The notes: generated by a model not told the origin, from the letters alone. Positions 1 through 8,835 are shown, counted from the stretch's first letter. The stretch is 64,000 nucleotides of DNA from Agrobacterium rosae (GCF_002915175.1 NZ_NXEJ01000002.1:516858-580857); one strand, 5' to 3'. Numbers and translations are program-made.

Positions 1-905
1 GTCTTGACGCCTGCAAGCCATGGCTCGATTGCCGCTGGATTTGCCTTCAACCATTCGGTGGCTGCGGCTTCACCCTCGGTGCCGTCATTGAGGATTTTGC
101 CCATGATCTCATTTTCCATAGGCAGCGTGAATTGCAGGTTTTTGAGGAGGGTGCCGACATTCGGGCATTCCTGCAAATAGCCTGCGCGGACGTTGGTGTA
201 GATCGTTGCACCGCCGAGATTCGGGCCGAAGACGTCATCACCACCGGTTAGATAGGTCAGTTTGAAATTGGAGTTCATCGGGTGGGGTTCCCAGCCGAGG
301 AAGACGATGGGATCGCCGGATTTTTCAGCGCGCGCAACCTGTGCCAGCATGCCCTGTTCGGAGGATTCCACGACCTGGAAGTCTTTCAGGCCGAATGTGC
401 CTTTTTCGACCATTCCCAGAATCAGGCGGTTGCCGTCATTGCCCGGCTCGATACCGTAAATCTTGCCGCTCAGTTTGTCGCTTTGGGCCGCAATATCCTT
501 GAAATCCTTGATGCCCAGTTCGGCACCCTTGGCGTTGGTCGCCAGTGTATATTTCGCGCCAGTCAGGTTTTCGCGCACCGTTTCCACGGATTTGTCGTCG
601 CGGTAGGCTTTGATATCGCCTTCCATTGTCGGCATCCAATTGCCGAGGAAAACGTCGATATCCTTGTTTTTCAGGGAGGTGTAAGTGACGGGAACCGACA
701 GGATTTTCACATCCGTCTGGTAGCCCAGGCTTTTCAAAATGACGGAAGCGGTGGCCGTGGTGGCCGTAATATCGGTCCAGCCGACATCGGAGAAGCGGAC
801 CGTTCCGCAACTGGCTGGTTCTGCGGCAGCGGCGGCATTGGTGAAGAGGGCCATTGCAGAAACTGCTGCGGCAAGGGCCAGACAGCGGTGATTTTTTGCA
901 AGCAT
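1..905 (-). CDS. choX: Choline/glycine betaine ABC transporter substrate-binding protein (partial, 3' end off window)
   Basis: Periplasmic binding protein of an OpuAC-type quaternary-amine importer, closest in pattern to rhizobial ChoX, which hands choline to the ChoW/ChoV permease and ATPase. The ATG at 905 has an AGGGAG Shine-Dalgarno. Residues 1-28 are a Sec signal peptide with an Ala-rich end, and the mature protein begins about EPASCGTVRF. The segment DVFLGNWMP and several tryptophans fit the aromatic-box ligand site of this family. 301 codons are visible, close to the usual length of about 310, so only the C-terminal tail is lost at the left edge. Permease and ATPase genes would lie outside the window. 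Choline rather than betaine specificity is inferred from similarity to ChoX. Confidence 0.88.
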   Translation of the reverse strand, partial: MLAKNHRCLALAAAVSAMALFTNAAAAAEPASCGTVRFSDVGWTDITATTATASVILKSLGYQTDVKILSVPVTYTSLKNKDIDVFLGNWMPTMEGDIKAYRDDKSVETVRENLTGAKYTLATNAKGAELGIKDFKDIAAQSDKLSGKIYGIEPGNDGNRLILGMVEKGTFGLKDFQVVESSEQGMLAQVARAEKSGDPIVFLGWEPHPMNSNFKLTYLTGGDDVFGPNLGGATIYTNVRAGYLQECPNVGTLLKNLQFTLPMENEIMGKILNDGTEGEAAATEWLKANPAAIEPWLAGVK

Positions 906-1136
906 TGCTTACTCCCTGTTTTTTTAAGTTCCCTAACCATTATCAATATCTTCGACGCACAATCAACTCATGCGCATTTGCGTGGATTGTGGTGCGGTTT
1001 GCGACACGGATCATAAAGTTTGTGCAGTGCACTACGAATGCGCGAATTGCGAAAGCTGTGTTTTTCGTCGTTCCGCTCTTGCCCTCGGCACCGCCCACCC
1101 TGCAAAAGGCCTGCAACACGCGACCCGGAGGGCATG

Positions 1137-1715
1137 ATGGCCAAGCTCTATTTCAATTATGCGGCAATGAATGCCGGCAAATCCACCATGCTGTTGCAGG
1201 CGTCCTATAATTACCACGAGCGCGGCATGCGCACACTCATCTTTACCGCCGCCTTCGATAGTCGCGCCGGTGTCGGCAAGGTTGCGTCCCGCATAGGCCT
1301 GTCGTCGGATGCGCTGGTGTTCGATGACACGACGGATATCTTCTCGGAAGTTCAGCGCCTGCACGCCGAAGAGCCGGTCGCCTGCGTTTTCATTGATGAA
1401 GCCAATTTCCTGTCGGAGCATCACGTCTGGCAACTGGCCAGTATTGCCGATAACCTGGGTATTCCGGTCATGGCCTATGGTTTGCGCACGGATTTTCAGG
1501 GCAAGCTTTTCCCCGCATCCAAGGAACTGCTGGCCATTGCCGATGAGCTGCGCGAAATCCGCACCATTTGCCACTGCGGACGCAAGGCCTCCATGGTCGC
1601 CCGTTTCGATTCAGAGGGTAAAGTCGTCAAGGAAGGTGCGCAGATCGATGTCGGTGGCAATGAAAAATATGTGTCCTTCTGCCGCCGCCATTGGGTTGAG
1701 GCTGTGAACGGCTGA
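1137..1715 (+). CDS. tdk: Thymidine kinase
   Basis: Salvage enzyme that phosphorylates thymidine to dTMP with ATP in the cytoplasm. The 192-residue product matches the usual length of type II thymidine kinases. The P-loop NAGKST lies at residues 12-17, and the DEANFL segment near residue 87 corresponds to the DExQF motif that carries the catalytic Glu. Cysteines in the CHCG segment and the C-terminal CRRHW fit the structural zinc site. Two ATGs occur in tandem (1134 and 1137). The second is chosen because GGAGG at 1127-1131 then sits five bases upstream. The longer in-frame ORF from 1020 has no family support. The gene stands alone, between choX (divergent) and a coiled-coil protein. Confidence 0.93.
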   Translation: MAKLYFNYAAMNAGKSTMLLQASYNYHERGMRTLIFTAAFDSRAGVGKVASRIGLSSDALVFDDTTDIFSEVQRLHAEEPVACVFIDEANFLSEHHVWQLASIADNLGIPVMAYGLRTDFQGKLFPASKELLAIADELREIRTICHCGRKASMVARFDSEGKVVKEGAQIDVGGNEKYVSFCRRHWVEAVNG

Positions 1716-1901
1716 AGCAAATCGACCGTTTTGCTTTGAATAGGGGCAAGTCATCGAAAAAGGCGCGCGAGAGACGGGGCGCAGAAATCAGCCAAACCAG
1801 ACTTTGAATGCCACTGCATTACATCTCTCGCATTGAGAAAAGGTCGCGCATATTTATATGGGTGGCCTTTTGCCATAAATCGATTCGGGAGACGATGTTT
1901 C

Positions 1902-2924
1902 ATGGCGAGATTGCCGTCTTTTGACAGTGAAATAGAGCAGGCAAGAGCCGACGCGATTGCTGTGCAGGATTTGTCATCGCTGATGGCTCAGACCCTGGTG
2001 GCGATACCAGAAAGTAGCTCGGAAGAAGTCTTCGCACCGCAAACCGCTCAATTTGCCGAATTGCAGATGCTGGAAGTAAAATTCCAGGATCGTATCCTGG
2101 CATTCGTCAACGGTCTTGGTGCGAGAACCGACGCTGCCTATGCCGCCTTCGACAGGGTCGATGACGTCACTCGTTCCGAGAAATTCTTCTCATTTTTCAA
2201 GCGACGGGCGGCCGTTTCCTTCAAAGTCGTGCGCGCGCGAAAGCTGGTCATTGCCGATACCTTGAAAGCAATTCTTCTGGAGGCTGCTGTCGTTCACGGC
2301 CTGCTTCAGGCCCGGAAAGAGCAGGCAACAGCGTTGCGCTCCACAGTAGAGCCAAACCTTGTTGCCAGCATGGAAACGCGCCGTGGTATTGTTTCGGACA
2401 TGGATGAGGCGAGACAAAAGGACAAGGTGCTTGCCGCTTCGCTGGCCACGCTTCAGCGCAAGATCAGTGATGCGCGGGACGAGACTCGTCTGGATCAATG
2501 GAAAGCCGAGGAAGCGGAAGCCGCAACACAGCGTGAGACGGTGTTGTCGGAACGCAAGAGGCTGAACGCCCGGCACAAGGTGTTGAACCATCAGGCTATC
2601 TTGCTGGGCAATGTGATCGATTTGCTGAATGACGAAATTTCCATGCACGCGTTGCTGCTCAATAAACTCAACATCGAGGCTGAGCGGTGCATCCATCTTT
2701 ATGACGCAGCGTTCGGTTCGCTGGAGCCGCTTTTGGCGGATGCGCAACCCCAGTCCTCCACCGCGCAACGGGCCGAAGCGGCCATGCCTCTTGGCATTTT
2801 CGATGAGCTTTTGACCCTGCATGGGCAGGGGATCGTTACCTTGCAGGATATCCAGACACGAAAACACCGGGCAGATGAAGCGCTTCTTCGTCGTCGTGAG
2901 CTCACCTCCGATGCGGCTGGCTGA
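1902..2924 (+). CDS. Conserved hypothetical coiled-coil protein
   Basis: A 340-residue protein that I do not assign to a named family. It has no signal peptide or membrane segment. It is acidic and Ala/Glu/Arg/Leu-rich, and residues about 110-230 are strongly helical and likely coiled coil (stretches rich in KDKVLAASLATLQRKI-type heptads, many Arg, Glu and Gln). The ATG at 1902 is preferred to the upstream in-frame start at 1833 because GGGAG lies ten bases upstream and the added residues look non-coding. It is followed in the same direction, 223 bases later, by the DUF2333 membrane protein, so a shared cell-envelope role is possible but unproven. Codon usage resembles its neighbours. Confidence 0.7.
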   Translation: MARLPSFDSEIEQARADAIAVQDLSSLMAQTLVAIPESSSEEVFAPQTAQFAELQMLEVKFQDRILAFVNGLGARTDAAYAAFDRVDDVTRSEKFFSFFKRRAAVSFKVVRARKLVIADTLKAILLEAAVVHGLLQARKEQATALRSTVEPNLVASMETRRGIVSDMDEARQKDKVLAASLATLQRKISDARDETRLDQWKAEEAEAATQRETVLSERKRLNARHKVLNHQAILLGNVIDLLNDEISMHALLLNKLNIEAERCIHLYDAAFGSLEPLLADAQPQSSTAQRAEAAMPLGIFDELLTLHGQGIVTLQDIQTRKHRADEALLRRRELTSDAAG

Positions 2925-3147
2925 ACAAGCATTGCGGGAAATCTCGCCCTCATCCGTTGTATCGGGGACAGTGGCACCATATGTGAAAGGCAGCCTGTCC
3001 GCAGTGTGGGTCAGGCGGTCTTGTCGCGCTGGGGTGTCATACGCTGTTTACACGCGTAAGGGACGCTCCCGTCAGTGAAGTCAGGCATGGGCTCTTTTGA
3101 CAATCAATCGAGATTGCGGGGGTCTATGCGCTAAGGAGAGTTGAACG

Positions 3148-4320
3148 ATGCTCGATCCGGTTATCGCGTTTTTCAAGCGCATTTTCGCAGCGCTTGGAAG
3201 AGGTGCCTCTCTCGTGATCGCTTGGCTGTTCTGGCCTTTCCGTACCGGACATGGCTGGTACAAGAACCGCGACGGTTTCATCAAGGTTCCCATTGCCGCA
3301 GTGCTGGTGCTGTACGTTGGCCTTTATGGCTATTTCTTCTGGCAAACGCAGGTTTGGACGAACTTCAATCCAGACTATGTCAATGATTACAAATTCTCTG
3401 AACGCACATTGGGCGCAGGTCAGGAACTGCCAGCTCCGGCCCCGACCGCGGTCGCCCCTTCGGCATCCTCCACTGAACCGGCTCCCGCTGCTGCTGCTGC
3501 CGCCAAAAGCTGCCAAAGCTCTGCGATCGTCGATGTGTCTGCGGGCCTCATCGATTATAACGTCGATCAGAACGCATGGATTTCATCGATGCTGCTGTAC
3601 CGGCTAGGTCTGTTCGGCATGGATTGGGATAGCACGCCGTTTCTGGATAACAAGGCGTCGTTCCAGCGGGGTGTCAACCAGGCTGTGCGCCGCACATCGG
3701 TGGAACTTGTCGACTCGCTCGGTCGCGTTCGTGGTACCTCTGGTGTCGATGGCAATCTGCAGAGCGCACGCGGCAATCTTCAGTTCGATGAATATTCCTG
3801 GTATTTCGGTCTCAACCCGTTTGGCCCGAAGACGCCGAGCCCGAGCTATTATCGTTCGGCGGCTGAAAGCCTTCGCAAATTCAACGCCAGTCTCTCGCAG
3901 TGCAATTCCGTCTTCGATGGTCGCGCAGACAACCTTATCCAGTTCATCGACCGTATCGCCAACGACATCGGCGGAACCTCAGCCATCCTGCGCGAACGTT
4001 CCGAAAACTACAATGGCGGCTGGTTCGACACCCGGGCGGATGACCGCTTCTGGTTCGCCTATGGTCAGCTTTACGGTTACTACGGTATTCTCGCTGCTGC
4101 CGGTGCCGATTTCTCGCAGGTTATCCGCGAACGCAATCTGACCAGCCTGTGGAACGACACGCTGTCGCAGACACGCGCGGCTCTGCGCATTCAGCCGATG
4201 ATTATTTCCAACGGTGATGAAGGCGGATGGATCATGCCTTCGCACCTGGCGACCATGGGCTTTTATGTTCTGAGAGTGCGTTCGAACCTTGTCGAACTGA
4301 GGTCCGTGCTGGACCGCTGA
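3148..4320 (+). CDS. DUF2333 family membrane-anchored protein
   Basis: A 390-residue protein matching the DUF2333 family of proteobacteria, whose function is not established. A single hydrophobic segment near residues 49-66 follows a basic, aromatic N-terminus, so most of the chain is probably periplasmic. A Pro/Ala-rich linker follows (about residues 92-118). The long conserved domain contains Trp/Tyr-rich motifs such as FDEYSWYFGLNPFGP and WFDTRADDRFWFAYGQLYGYYG. AAGGAGAG eight bases upstream fixes the ATG at 3148. It converges on the LuxR-type gene, whose stop is only 30 bases away. The family assignment is by motif memory. No reaction is inferred. Confidence 0.85.
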   Translation: MLDPVIAFFKRIFAALGRGASLVIAWLFWPFRTGHGWYKNRDGFIKVPIAAVLVLYVGLYGYFFWQTQVWTNFNPDYVNDYKFSERTLGAGQELPAPAPTAVAPSASSTEPAPAAAAAAKSCQSSAIVDVSAGLIDYNVDQNAWISSMLLYRLGLFGMDWDSTPFLDNKASFQRGVNQAVRRTSVELVDSLGRVRGTSGVDGNLQSARGNLQFDEYSWYFGLNPFGPKTPSPSYYRSAAESLRKFNASLSQCNSVFDGRADNLIQFIDRIANDIGGTSAILRERSENYNGGWFDTRADDRFWFAYGQLYGYYGILAAAGADFSQVIRERNLTSLWNDTLSQTRAALRIQPMIISNGDEGGWIMPSHLATMGFYVLRVRSNLVELRSVLDR

Positions 4321-4350
4321 TTAGACCGGCTGGCACGTCGTGAGGCGGTG

Positions 4351-5067
4351 TCAGCCGATCAGCTTCAAGCGGATAGACTTGGCCACGAGTTGCGTGCGGT
4401 TTACGCAATCGAGTTTGCGGATCGCGTTGTTCAGATAGGCATTGATCGTGTGGTCGGAGAGCGACAGAATCTTGCCGATCTCTGCCGATGTCTTGCCTTG
4501 CGAGGTCCAGTGAATGACCTCGAGTTCCCGCTTCGTCAGCATACGCGGCGCGACCATTTCCGACCGGCGCATCTGCTCGTAAGCGTCGAAAGCATGAAGA
4601 GCGATCATACCGATTTCATTCAGCGCAACCTGAGACGGAAGGTCACATTTGCCGTCGAAACGCATCAGATGACGGTCGCCGTTCAACGAATTCGTTGGAA
4701 TGATAAGGCCATTGGCAATGCCAAACTGGTTCAGCAGTTCAACGATTGGCAAAACTTCCGGCTGTCCCGTATCGAGGTCACTCAAGGACCAGGACTGCGG
4801 CATAACGGAATGCTTTATCTTCGGCAGCACCGGGCACAAACCAAGCAAACGCATCTCATCGAACTCGCGAACGAAGCGGATCGGCAGCGTTGTTTCAACG
4901 AGAGCGGTGGCAAGGAGTTGTTCTTCCGGACGCGGAACCCGCATCAAACTTGCATAGGAGTATCCGAACTCTTTTGCCACGCCCTGAACAACCTGCAGCC
5001 ACCGAGGGCGGCTGTCGGCAGCCGATATCTCCTGACTCAGTATCGATTGCCGTTCGAGCGTAATCAT
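4351..5067 (-). CDS. LuxR-type transcriptional regulator, solo, with altered autoinducer pocket
   Basis: A 238-residue regulator with an N-terminal autoinducer-binding-like domain (about residues 20-165) and a C-terminal LuxR helix-turn-helix (about 176-235, MLTKRELEVIHW...GKTSAEIGKIL...TINAYLNNAIRKL). The pocket positions can be aligned by spacing with TraR. The equivalents of Trp57 and Tyr61 are Phe65 and Phe69, and Asp70 is replaced by Cys78. Pro71 and Trp85 are kept as Pro79 and Trp93. Loss of the Asp that contacts the acyl-homoserine-lactone amide suggests another ligand or none. No luxI-type synthase lies nearby, so this is a LuxR solo. It is divergent from the heme-type receptor gene across a 540-base spacer, which may hint at control of iron uptake. 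That is inference only. Confidence 0.85.
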   Translation of the reverse strand: MITLERQSILSQEISAADSRPRWLQVVQGVAKEFGYSYASLMRVPRPEEQLLATALVETTLPIRFVREFDEMRLLGLCPVLPKIKHSVMPQSWSLSDLDTGQPEVLPIVELLNQFGIANGLIIPTNSLNGDRHLMRFDGKCDLPSQVALNEIGMIALHAFDAYEQMRRSEMVAPRMLTKRELEVIHWTSQGKTSAEIGKILSLSDHTINAYLNNAIRKLDCVNRTQLVAKSIRLKLIG

Positions 5068-5449
5068 CAGTTGTTTCGTTCATGAGGAAACTAATATGTT
5101 AACGGTGAGAAATATACCAATTCCCTGGAAATTCCACCCTTTATTTTGAGTGTGGTTCCCCATTGATGACTTTAGTTGTAGGGGTTTTGATTCAAATTGA
5201 GGTGGCGAGAATGGCGATTTCTGCTCGTTTCGCGGTTTCGATAACGGGAACCAGCGAGTTTTCTAAAATAATCGCTCAAAGTTCCGGAGAATATGGTCTT
5301 GTCGGGCCTTTTTGTTCGAAATTCATGATTAATCGAAGAATATTCAAATCTCCCATTTTTTGATCGCAACCTGTGATGCGTAGAGAGACCGTCTGCGTTC
5401 TAGGCTGTGTTTGTCACATTTCTGCAACGCAACATAAGCGCGCTAAAGG
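5068..5449. other. AT-rich intergenic spacer without a supported gene
   Basis: This stretch between the divergent LuxR-type gene and the receptor's regulatory region is more AT-rich than its surroundings. Two overlapping ORFs of about 65 codons on opposite strands (5163-5363 and 5172-5369) lack a good ribosome-binding site and family resemblance, so I do not call them. The promoter of the LuxR-type gene should lie near 5080-5160, but I cannot point to a convincing box. Confidence 0.5.
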
Positions 5450-5464
5450 TGATATAAAAAATCA
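5450..5464 (+). promoter_or_regulatory. IRO-box-like iron operator 1 (TGA-N9-TCA)
   Basis: TGATATAAAAAATCA fits the TGA-N9-TCA iron-responsive operator bound by RirA in Rhizobium, Sinorhizobium and Agrobacterium. It sits just upstream of the -35 of the candidate receptor promoter. A second copy follows 27 bases downstream, in the same orientation. RirA itself is not in this window. Confidence 0.6.
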
Positions 5465-5475
5465 TGTTTTATTAA

Positions 5476-5502
5476 TTGACTCCAATACTCATGTTTTATA
5501 GT
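5476..5502 (+). promoter_or_regulatory. Candidate receptor promoter overlapped by a second IRO-box-like operator
   Basis: TTGACT at 5476-5481 and TATAGT at 5497-5502 make a sigma70-like promoter with a shorter than ideal 15-base spacer. TGACTCCAATACTCA (5477-5491) is a second TGA-N9-TCA box that overlaps the -35 and the spacer, as expected for repression. The two boxes also bring an 11-base direct repeat, TCATGTTTTAT, at 5462-5472 and 5489-5499. Confidence 0.5.
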
Positions 5503-5610
5503 TCTCTGCCCACGGCGGGGCCGTAAAAATTAAGGGTATTTATCAAGCCACATTGCGACGGCACCTCGTGTTGCCGCGTGCTTTCGTGCGCTTGCATTCA
5601 GGGGGTTACG

Positions 5611-7851
5611 ATGACGATCCGGGGTTCTCAATCCGCGTTGCTGGTCTGCACAGCCATGGCACTTGTTTCCGGCCATTCCACAGGTCATGCACAGGATGCT
5701 GACGCACAGAACGGTCCGACGGTTCTTGAGCGTATTACGATCAAGGGCAAGCGGGTGAAGGCGGGAGATGCAGCCGCCGATACACCACTCGCAAGTTCAA
5801 CGAGCGCCGAAGAGATTCGCACGAAGGAAATCAGTAGCCTTAAGGATTTGGGCAAAACGACAGAACCGGGGGTTGATTTCGTCAACTCCAAACCCGGAAA
5901 ACCGGGTGGCCTGTTCATTCGTGGACTTGGTGGGGCGCGTGTAACAACGCTGATCGATGGTATTCCCGTCCCGTTTTTCGAGAATTTTGCCCGTCAGGGA
6001 CAGGCAACAACAACCATCAGCAACACAAATTCAAGTTTCGATTTTTCCTCCCTGTCCTCCGTCGATGTGGTGCGTGGTGCCGATTCCAGCCGAGTGGGTT
6101 CAGGTGCTCTGGGTGGCGCGCTGGTTCTGCGCACTCTGGAAGCCGATGATCTCATCAGTGATGGTAAGGATTGGGGTGGTGTTGCCAAGACCACCTACGA
6201 CAGCGAGGACAGAAGCTTTGGCGGCTCGGTTGCTGTTGCAAAGAAGATCGAGAACACTTCAGTTCTATTTCAGGGTTCCTACAAGCGTGGGAACGAGGTG
6301 GATAATAAGGGTGGTGCAGATATCTATGGCACACGCCGTACCGCGCCCAATCCTGCGGACACCTACGAGAGCAACCTCATGTTCAAGATCAGGCAGGACC
6401 TTGAAGGCGGTCACCGTATCGGTTTGACGGCTGAGCGATTTTCACTGAGGACTAGAACTGACCTGAAAACGTTGCAAGGTTCCAGTGTTTCTGGCTCCAC
6501 GTATCGGATTGATGATTACAATGGTTATGAAGATACCGAGCGCGATCGTGTATCTCTTGATTACCAGTATGAGGCACCGTCAAAAGACAGCTTGATCGAC
6601 GCTGCTGACCTATCCTTATATTGGACTCGGCTGGATAAGGTTTCTGGTGCTGGCGATCGGTTGACCAATAACTCGCTCTATATTCGCGAAGATAGTATGA
6701 GAGACAGCCGCTTCGGCCTTGTTGGGGGCCTCGAATCCGGATTTGAACTTGGTAGCATTGACCATACGGTACGGTTTGGTGGCAACGCGTGGATTTCTGA
6801 TTTTACAGATTCCGTTTATATCAACACGGGTGGATCGTCTGCGGCCTCCCAGTCTGACATGCCAGACGTTACGGGAAAAAGCCTCGGCTTTTATCTGGAA
6901 GACGAACTTGCTTTCGGCAGCAGTGGTTTCAAGCTGACCCCTGGTCTGCGGTTCGATGCCTATGATTATGATCCCGACGGCTCTGTCTCGACCAATAGCG
7001 CCTACAATACTTTTGGTCTGCCCACTGGGAACAGTGGTTCACGCTTTTCTCCGAAGCTGCTCGCGACTTACGATCTAACCCCAGAGGTTCAGCTTTTTGC
7101 CCAGTGGGCAATGGCTTATCGCGCGCCGACGGTCAACGAACTCTATCTGAACTTCTCCAACATCAGCACCGGCTATGCGGTCGTCGGCAACTCCTCCTTG
7201 AAACCTGAAACCAGCAGTGGTTTCGAAATCGGTGCCAAATATGACGCTGGCGACTTTTCGGGCAGCCTGACGTTGTTTCATAACAAGTATAAAAACTTCA
7301 TTGAGCAAACCACGACAACGACCACTCTTTTCCCAGGTTTTGGCGGCATTGGTAACGGATCGCTCTTTACCTATCAAAATCGTCCAAATGTCGAAATTTC
7401 TGGAGTGGAAGCAAAGGTACGAAAAGACTTGGCGAATGGCTTCTTCACTCATGCTTCTCTCGCTTATGCGTACGGCAAGGATACTGACACCAACGAGTTT
7501 ATCCGTACCGTTGCGCCGTTCAAATCAGTTGTTGGCGTTGGTTATGCACAGGAGACTTGGGGGACAGAATTCACTGGCGTGTTCTCTTCGCACATGCGTG
7601 CAGACATATCTGCGAACACATTCGACGCATCTGGTTACGGCATTTTCAACCTGACCGGTTGGTGGGAGCCTGAACAGGCCAAGGGTCTACGCATTCAAGC
7701 GGGTGTCTATAATCTCTTCGATCGCAAATATTGGAATGCTGTCGGTGTGAGAGACATTAACCCGAACTCGGTATCGACGGTCAATCAGCCCATTGACTTT
7801 TACTCCGAGCCGGGGCGGTCCTTCAAAATTTCTCTCACGCAGAAATTCTGA
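5611..7851 (+). CDS. TonB-dependent outer-membrane receptor, heme/hemoglobin type
   Basis: A 746-residue outer-membrane receptor that would take up heme, or another iron source, with energy from TonB-ExbBD. The N-terminus is a signal peptide ending near GHAQDADA, followed by a TonB-box-like segment (VLERITIKGKR). The plug domain comes next (about residues 60-180, with GGLFIRGLGGARVTTLIDGIP), then a long beta-barrel ending in the C-terminal Phe typical of porin-like proteins. YRAPTVNELY followed by NSSLKPE resembles the FRAP/NPNL signature of heme receptors such as rhizobial ShmR/HmuR. ATG 5611 is preferred to the in-frame GTG at 5578, which would put eleven residues before a normal signal peptide. 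Two iron boxes upstream suggest RirA repression. The heme substrate is inferred. Confidence 0.88.
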   Translation: MTIRGSQSALLVCTAMALVSGHSTGHAQDADAQNGPTVLERITIKGKRVKAGDAAADTPLASSTSAEEIRTKEISSLKDLGKTTEPGVDFVNSKPGKPGGLFIRGLGGARVTTLIDGIPVPFFENFARQGQATTTISNTNSSFDFSSLSSVDVVRGADSSRVGSGALGGALVLRTLEADDLISDGKDWGGVAKTTYDSEDRSFGGSVAVAKKIENTSVLFQGSYKRGNEVDNKGGADIYGTRRTAPNPADTYESNLMFKIRQDLEGGHRIGLTAERFSLRTRTDLKTLQGSSVSGSTYRIDDYNGYEDTERDRVSLDYQYEAPSKDSLIDAADLSLYWTRLDKVSGAGDRLTNNSLYIREDSMRDSRFGLVGGLESGFELGSIDHTVRFGGNAWISDFTDSVYINTGGSSAASQSDMPDVTGKSLGFYLEDELAFGSSGFKLTPGLRFDAYDYDPDGSVSTNSAYNTFGLPTGNSGSRFSPKLLATYDLTPEVQLFAQWAMAYRAPTVNELYLNFSNISTGYAVVGNSSLKPETSSGFEIGAKYDAGDFSGSLTLFHNKYKNFIEQTTTTTTLFPGFGGIGNGSLFTYQNRPNVEISGVEAKVRKDLANGFFTHASLAYAYGKDTDTNEFIRTVAPFKSVVGVGYAQETWGTEFTGVFSSHMRADISANTFDASGYGIFNLTGWWEPEQAKGLRIQAGVYNLFDRKYWNAVGVRDINPNSVSTVNQPIDFYSEPGRSFKISLTQKF

Positions 7852-7875
7852 TTAGAAATCGCCTCACGTAAAAAA

Positions 7876-7903
7876 AAGGCGGAGCCTCAAGCTCCGCCTT
7901 TTT
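7876..7903. terminator. Bidirectional rho-independent terminator
   Basis: A ten-base-pair stem (AAGGCGGAGC with GCTCCGCCTT, loop CTCAA) has an A-run on its left and a T-run on its right. It can end both the TonB receptor transcript and the convergent extensin-like transcript. Confidence 0.9.
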
Positions 7904-7908
7904 GCCTT

Positions 7909-8769
7909 TCACCGGCAGTACAAATACCCGCCCTTGCGCTCCAGCACATCTAGATGCAGGTGGTCCTGGTGGGTGGCGTCGCTGCCGGGGGAGAGGACGG
8001 TGCGGAAGAAGAGGCAGGCGGCGGTGGTGATGGTGCGCTGGAATGCGCCTTCCATGGTGCCGTCTTCGCCGCGTGGCTTCATCACCAACGGTCCACCCTT
8101 GTCGAAGGTCATGGTCGCGATATCCACTGCGCTGCCTTTGGCATGTTCGGAAATCTTGCCGGTCTCTGCGCTGTTGCGGTTGCGGCAGACATAGGTCGAG
8201 GCATTGCCGAAGGCGGTCACGTTTTTGCCTGGAAGCGCAATTTTTGCCGTCGGCACCGCGACGTTTTTGGCCCAGCGCGAGAGCGCAAGGGCTGCCTCAC
8301 ACCGCATCGTACCTTCCGGTTCCAGCTTTATGCCGGGGATCACCGTCGATAATTCCAAGGGCGAAGCGATGCCGCAGCCTTCCTCTTCGCCGGGTATGGG
8401 TGGAAGCTCCTTGAACTCGGCACCCAGTTCTTTCAGTTCGCTAAGGCAGGCCTTCAGCTCTTCTGGGTTTTCTGCCTTTACGGGCTCCCTTGGTGGCTCC
8501 TCCGGCTTTTTCTCTTCTTCTTTTTTGGGTTCATCCGGTTTTGCCGCAGGTGCGGGTTTTTCTTCTGGCTTCGGCACGGTGTTCTCGGCGGGCGGTTGAG
8601 TAGGCTGCTGCTCGTCCTTTTTCGTTTCCGCAGGTCCAGGTGCAGGTGTTGGCGTTGGCATCGTGTCCTGCTGTTCCGGTTTGGGTTGGGGCACCGGCAC
8701 ATCCTGTGGCGGTTGCGAGGCGGCGATCAGCAGCGCGCTGGCTGCGACTATCATGAGACGATGAAGCAT
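7909..8769 (-). CDS. Extensin-like C-terminal domain protein, secreted, with LAS-type zinc-peptidase motif
   Basis: A 286-residue exported protein. Residues 1-20 form a signal peptide. A very long Pro/Glu/Lys-rich region (about 22-115) probably acts as a spacer. The conserved domain follows, from about residue 125. It contains SEHAKGSAVDI and DHLHLDV, which match the SxHxxGxAxD and HxH zinc ligands of LAS-type (VanY/DacB-like) peptidases, so a role in cutting peptidoglycan peptides is a reasonable inference. The family name (extensin-like C) comes from plant proteins and does not imply the same function. An in-frame start 57 codons upstream is rejected because that segment is the antisense of the trp leader and promoter. 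The gene converges on the TonB receptor. Confidence 0.85.
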   Translation of the reverse strand: MLHRLMIVAASALLIAASQPPQDVPVPQPKPEQQDTMPTPTPAPGPAETKKDEQQPTQPPAENTVPKPEEKPAPAAKPDEPKKEEEKKPEEPPREPVKAENPEELKACLSELKELGAEFKELPPIPGEEEGCGIASPLELSTVIPGIKLEPEGTMRCEAALALSRWAKNVAVPTAKIALPGKNVTAFGNASTYVCRNRNSAETGKISEHAKGSAVDIATMTFDKGGPLVMKPRGEDGTMEGAFQRTITTAACLFFRTVLSPGSDATHQDHLHLDVLERKGGYLYCR

Positions 8770-8835
8770 GTGACCGTTCGTTCCCCCGTTGCGGCAGACC
8801 CACAACGTTTCAATAGTCTTTCGGTTCAAATCCGC

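Noticed and set aside
1021-1031. GTGCAGTGCAC palindrome between choX and tdk
   Set aside because: Short, and I cannot link it to a known regulator or to promoter elements.
1715-1736. AAGCAAA/TTTGCTT hairpin after tdk
   Set aside because: No T-run and a low-GC stem, so a terminator is not well supported.
5110-5130. Imperfect AATTCC/GGAAATT repeat upstream of the LuxR-type gene, considered as a lux box
   Set aside because: The symmetry is broken and too short compared with known 18-20 base lux boxes.
5163-5369. Two overlapping ORFs of about 65 codons on opposite strands
   Set aside because: No Shine-Dalgarno, no recognisable family, and both depend on the same AT-rich segment.
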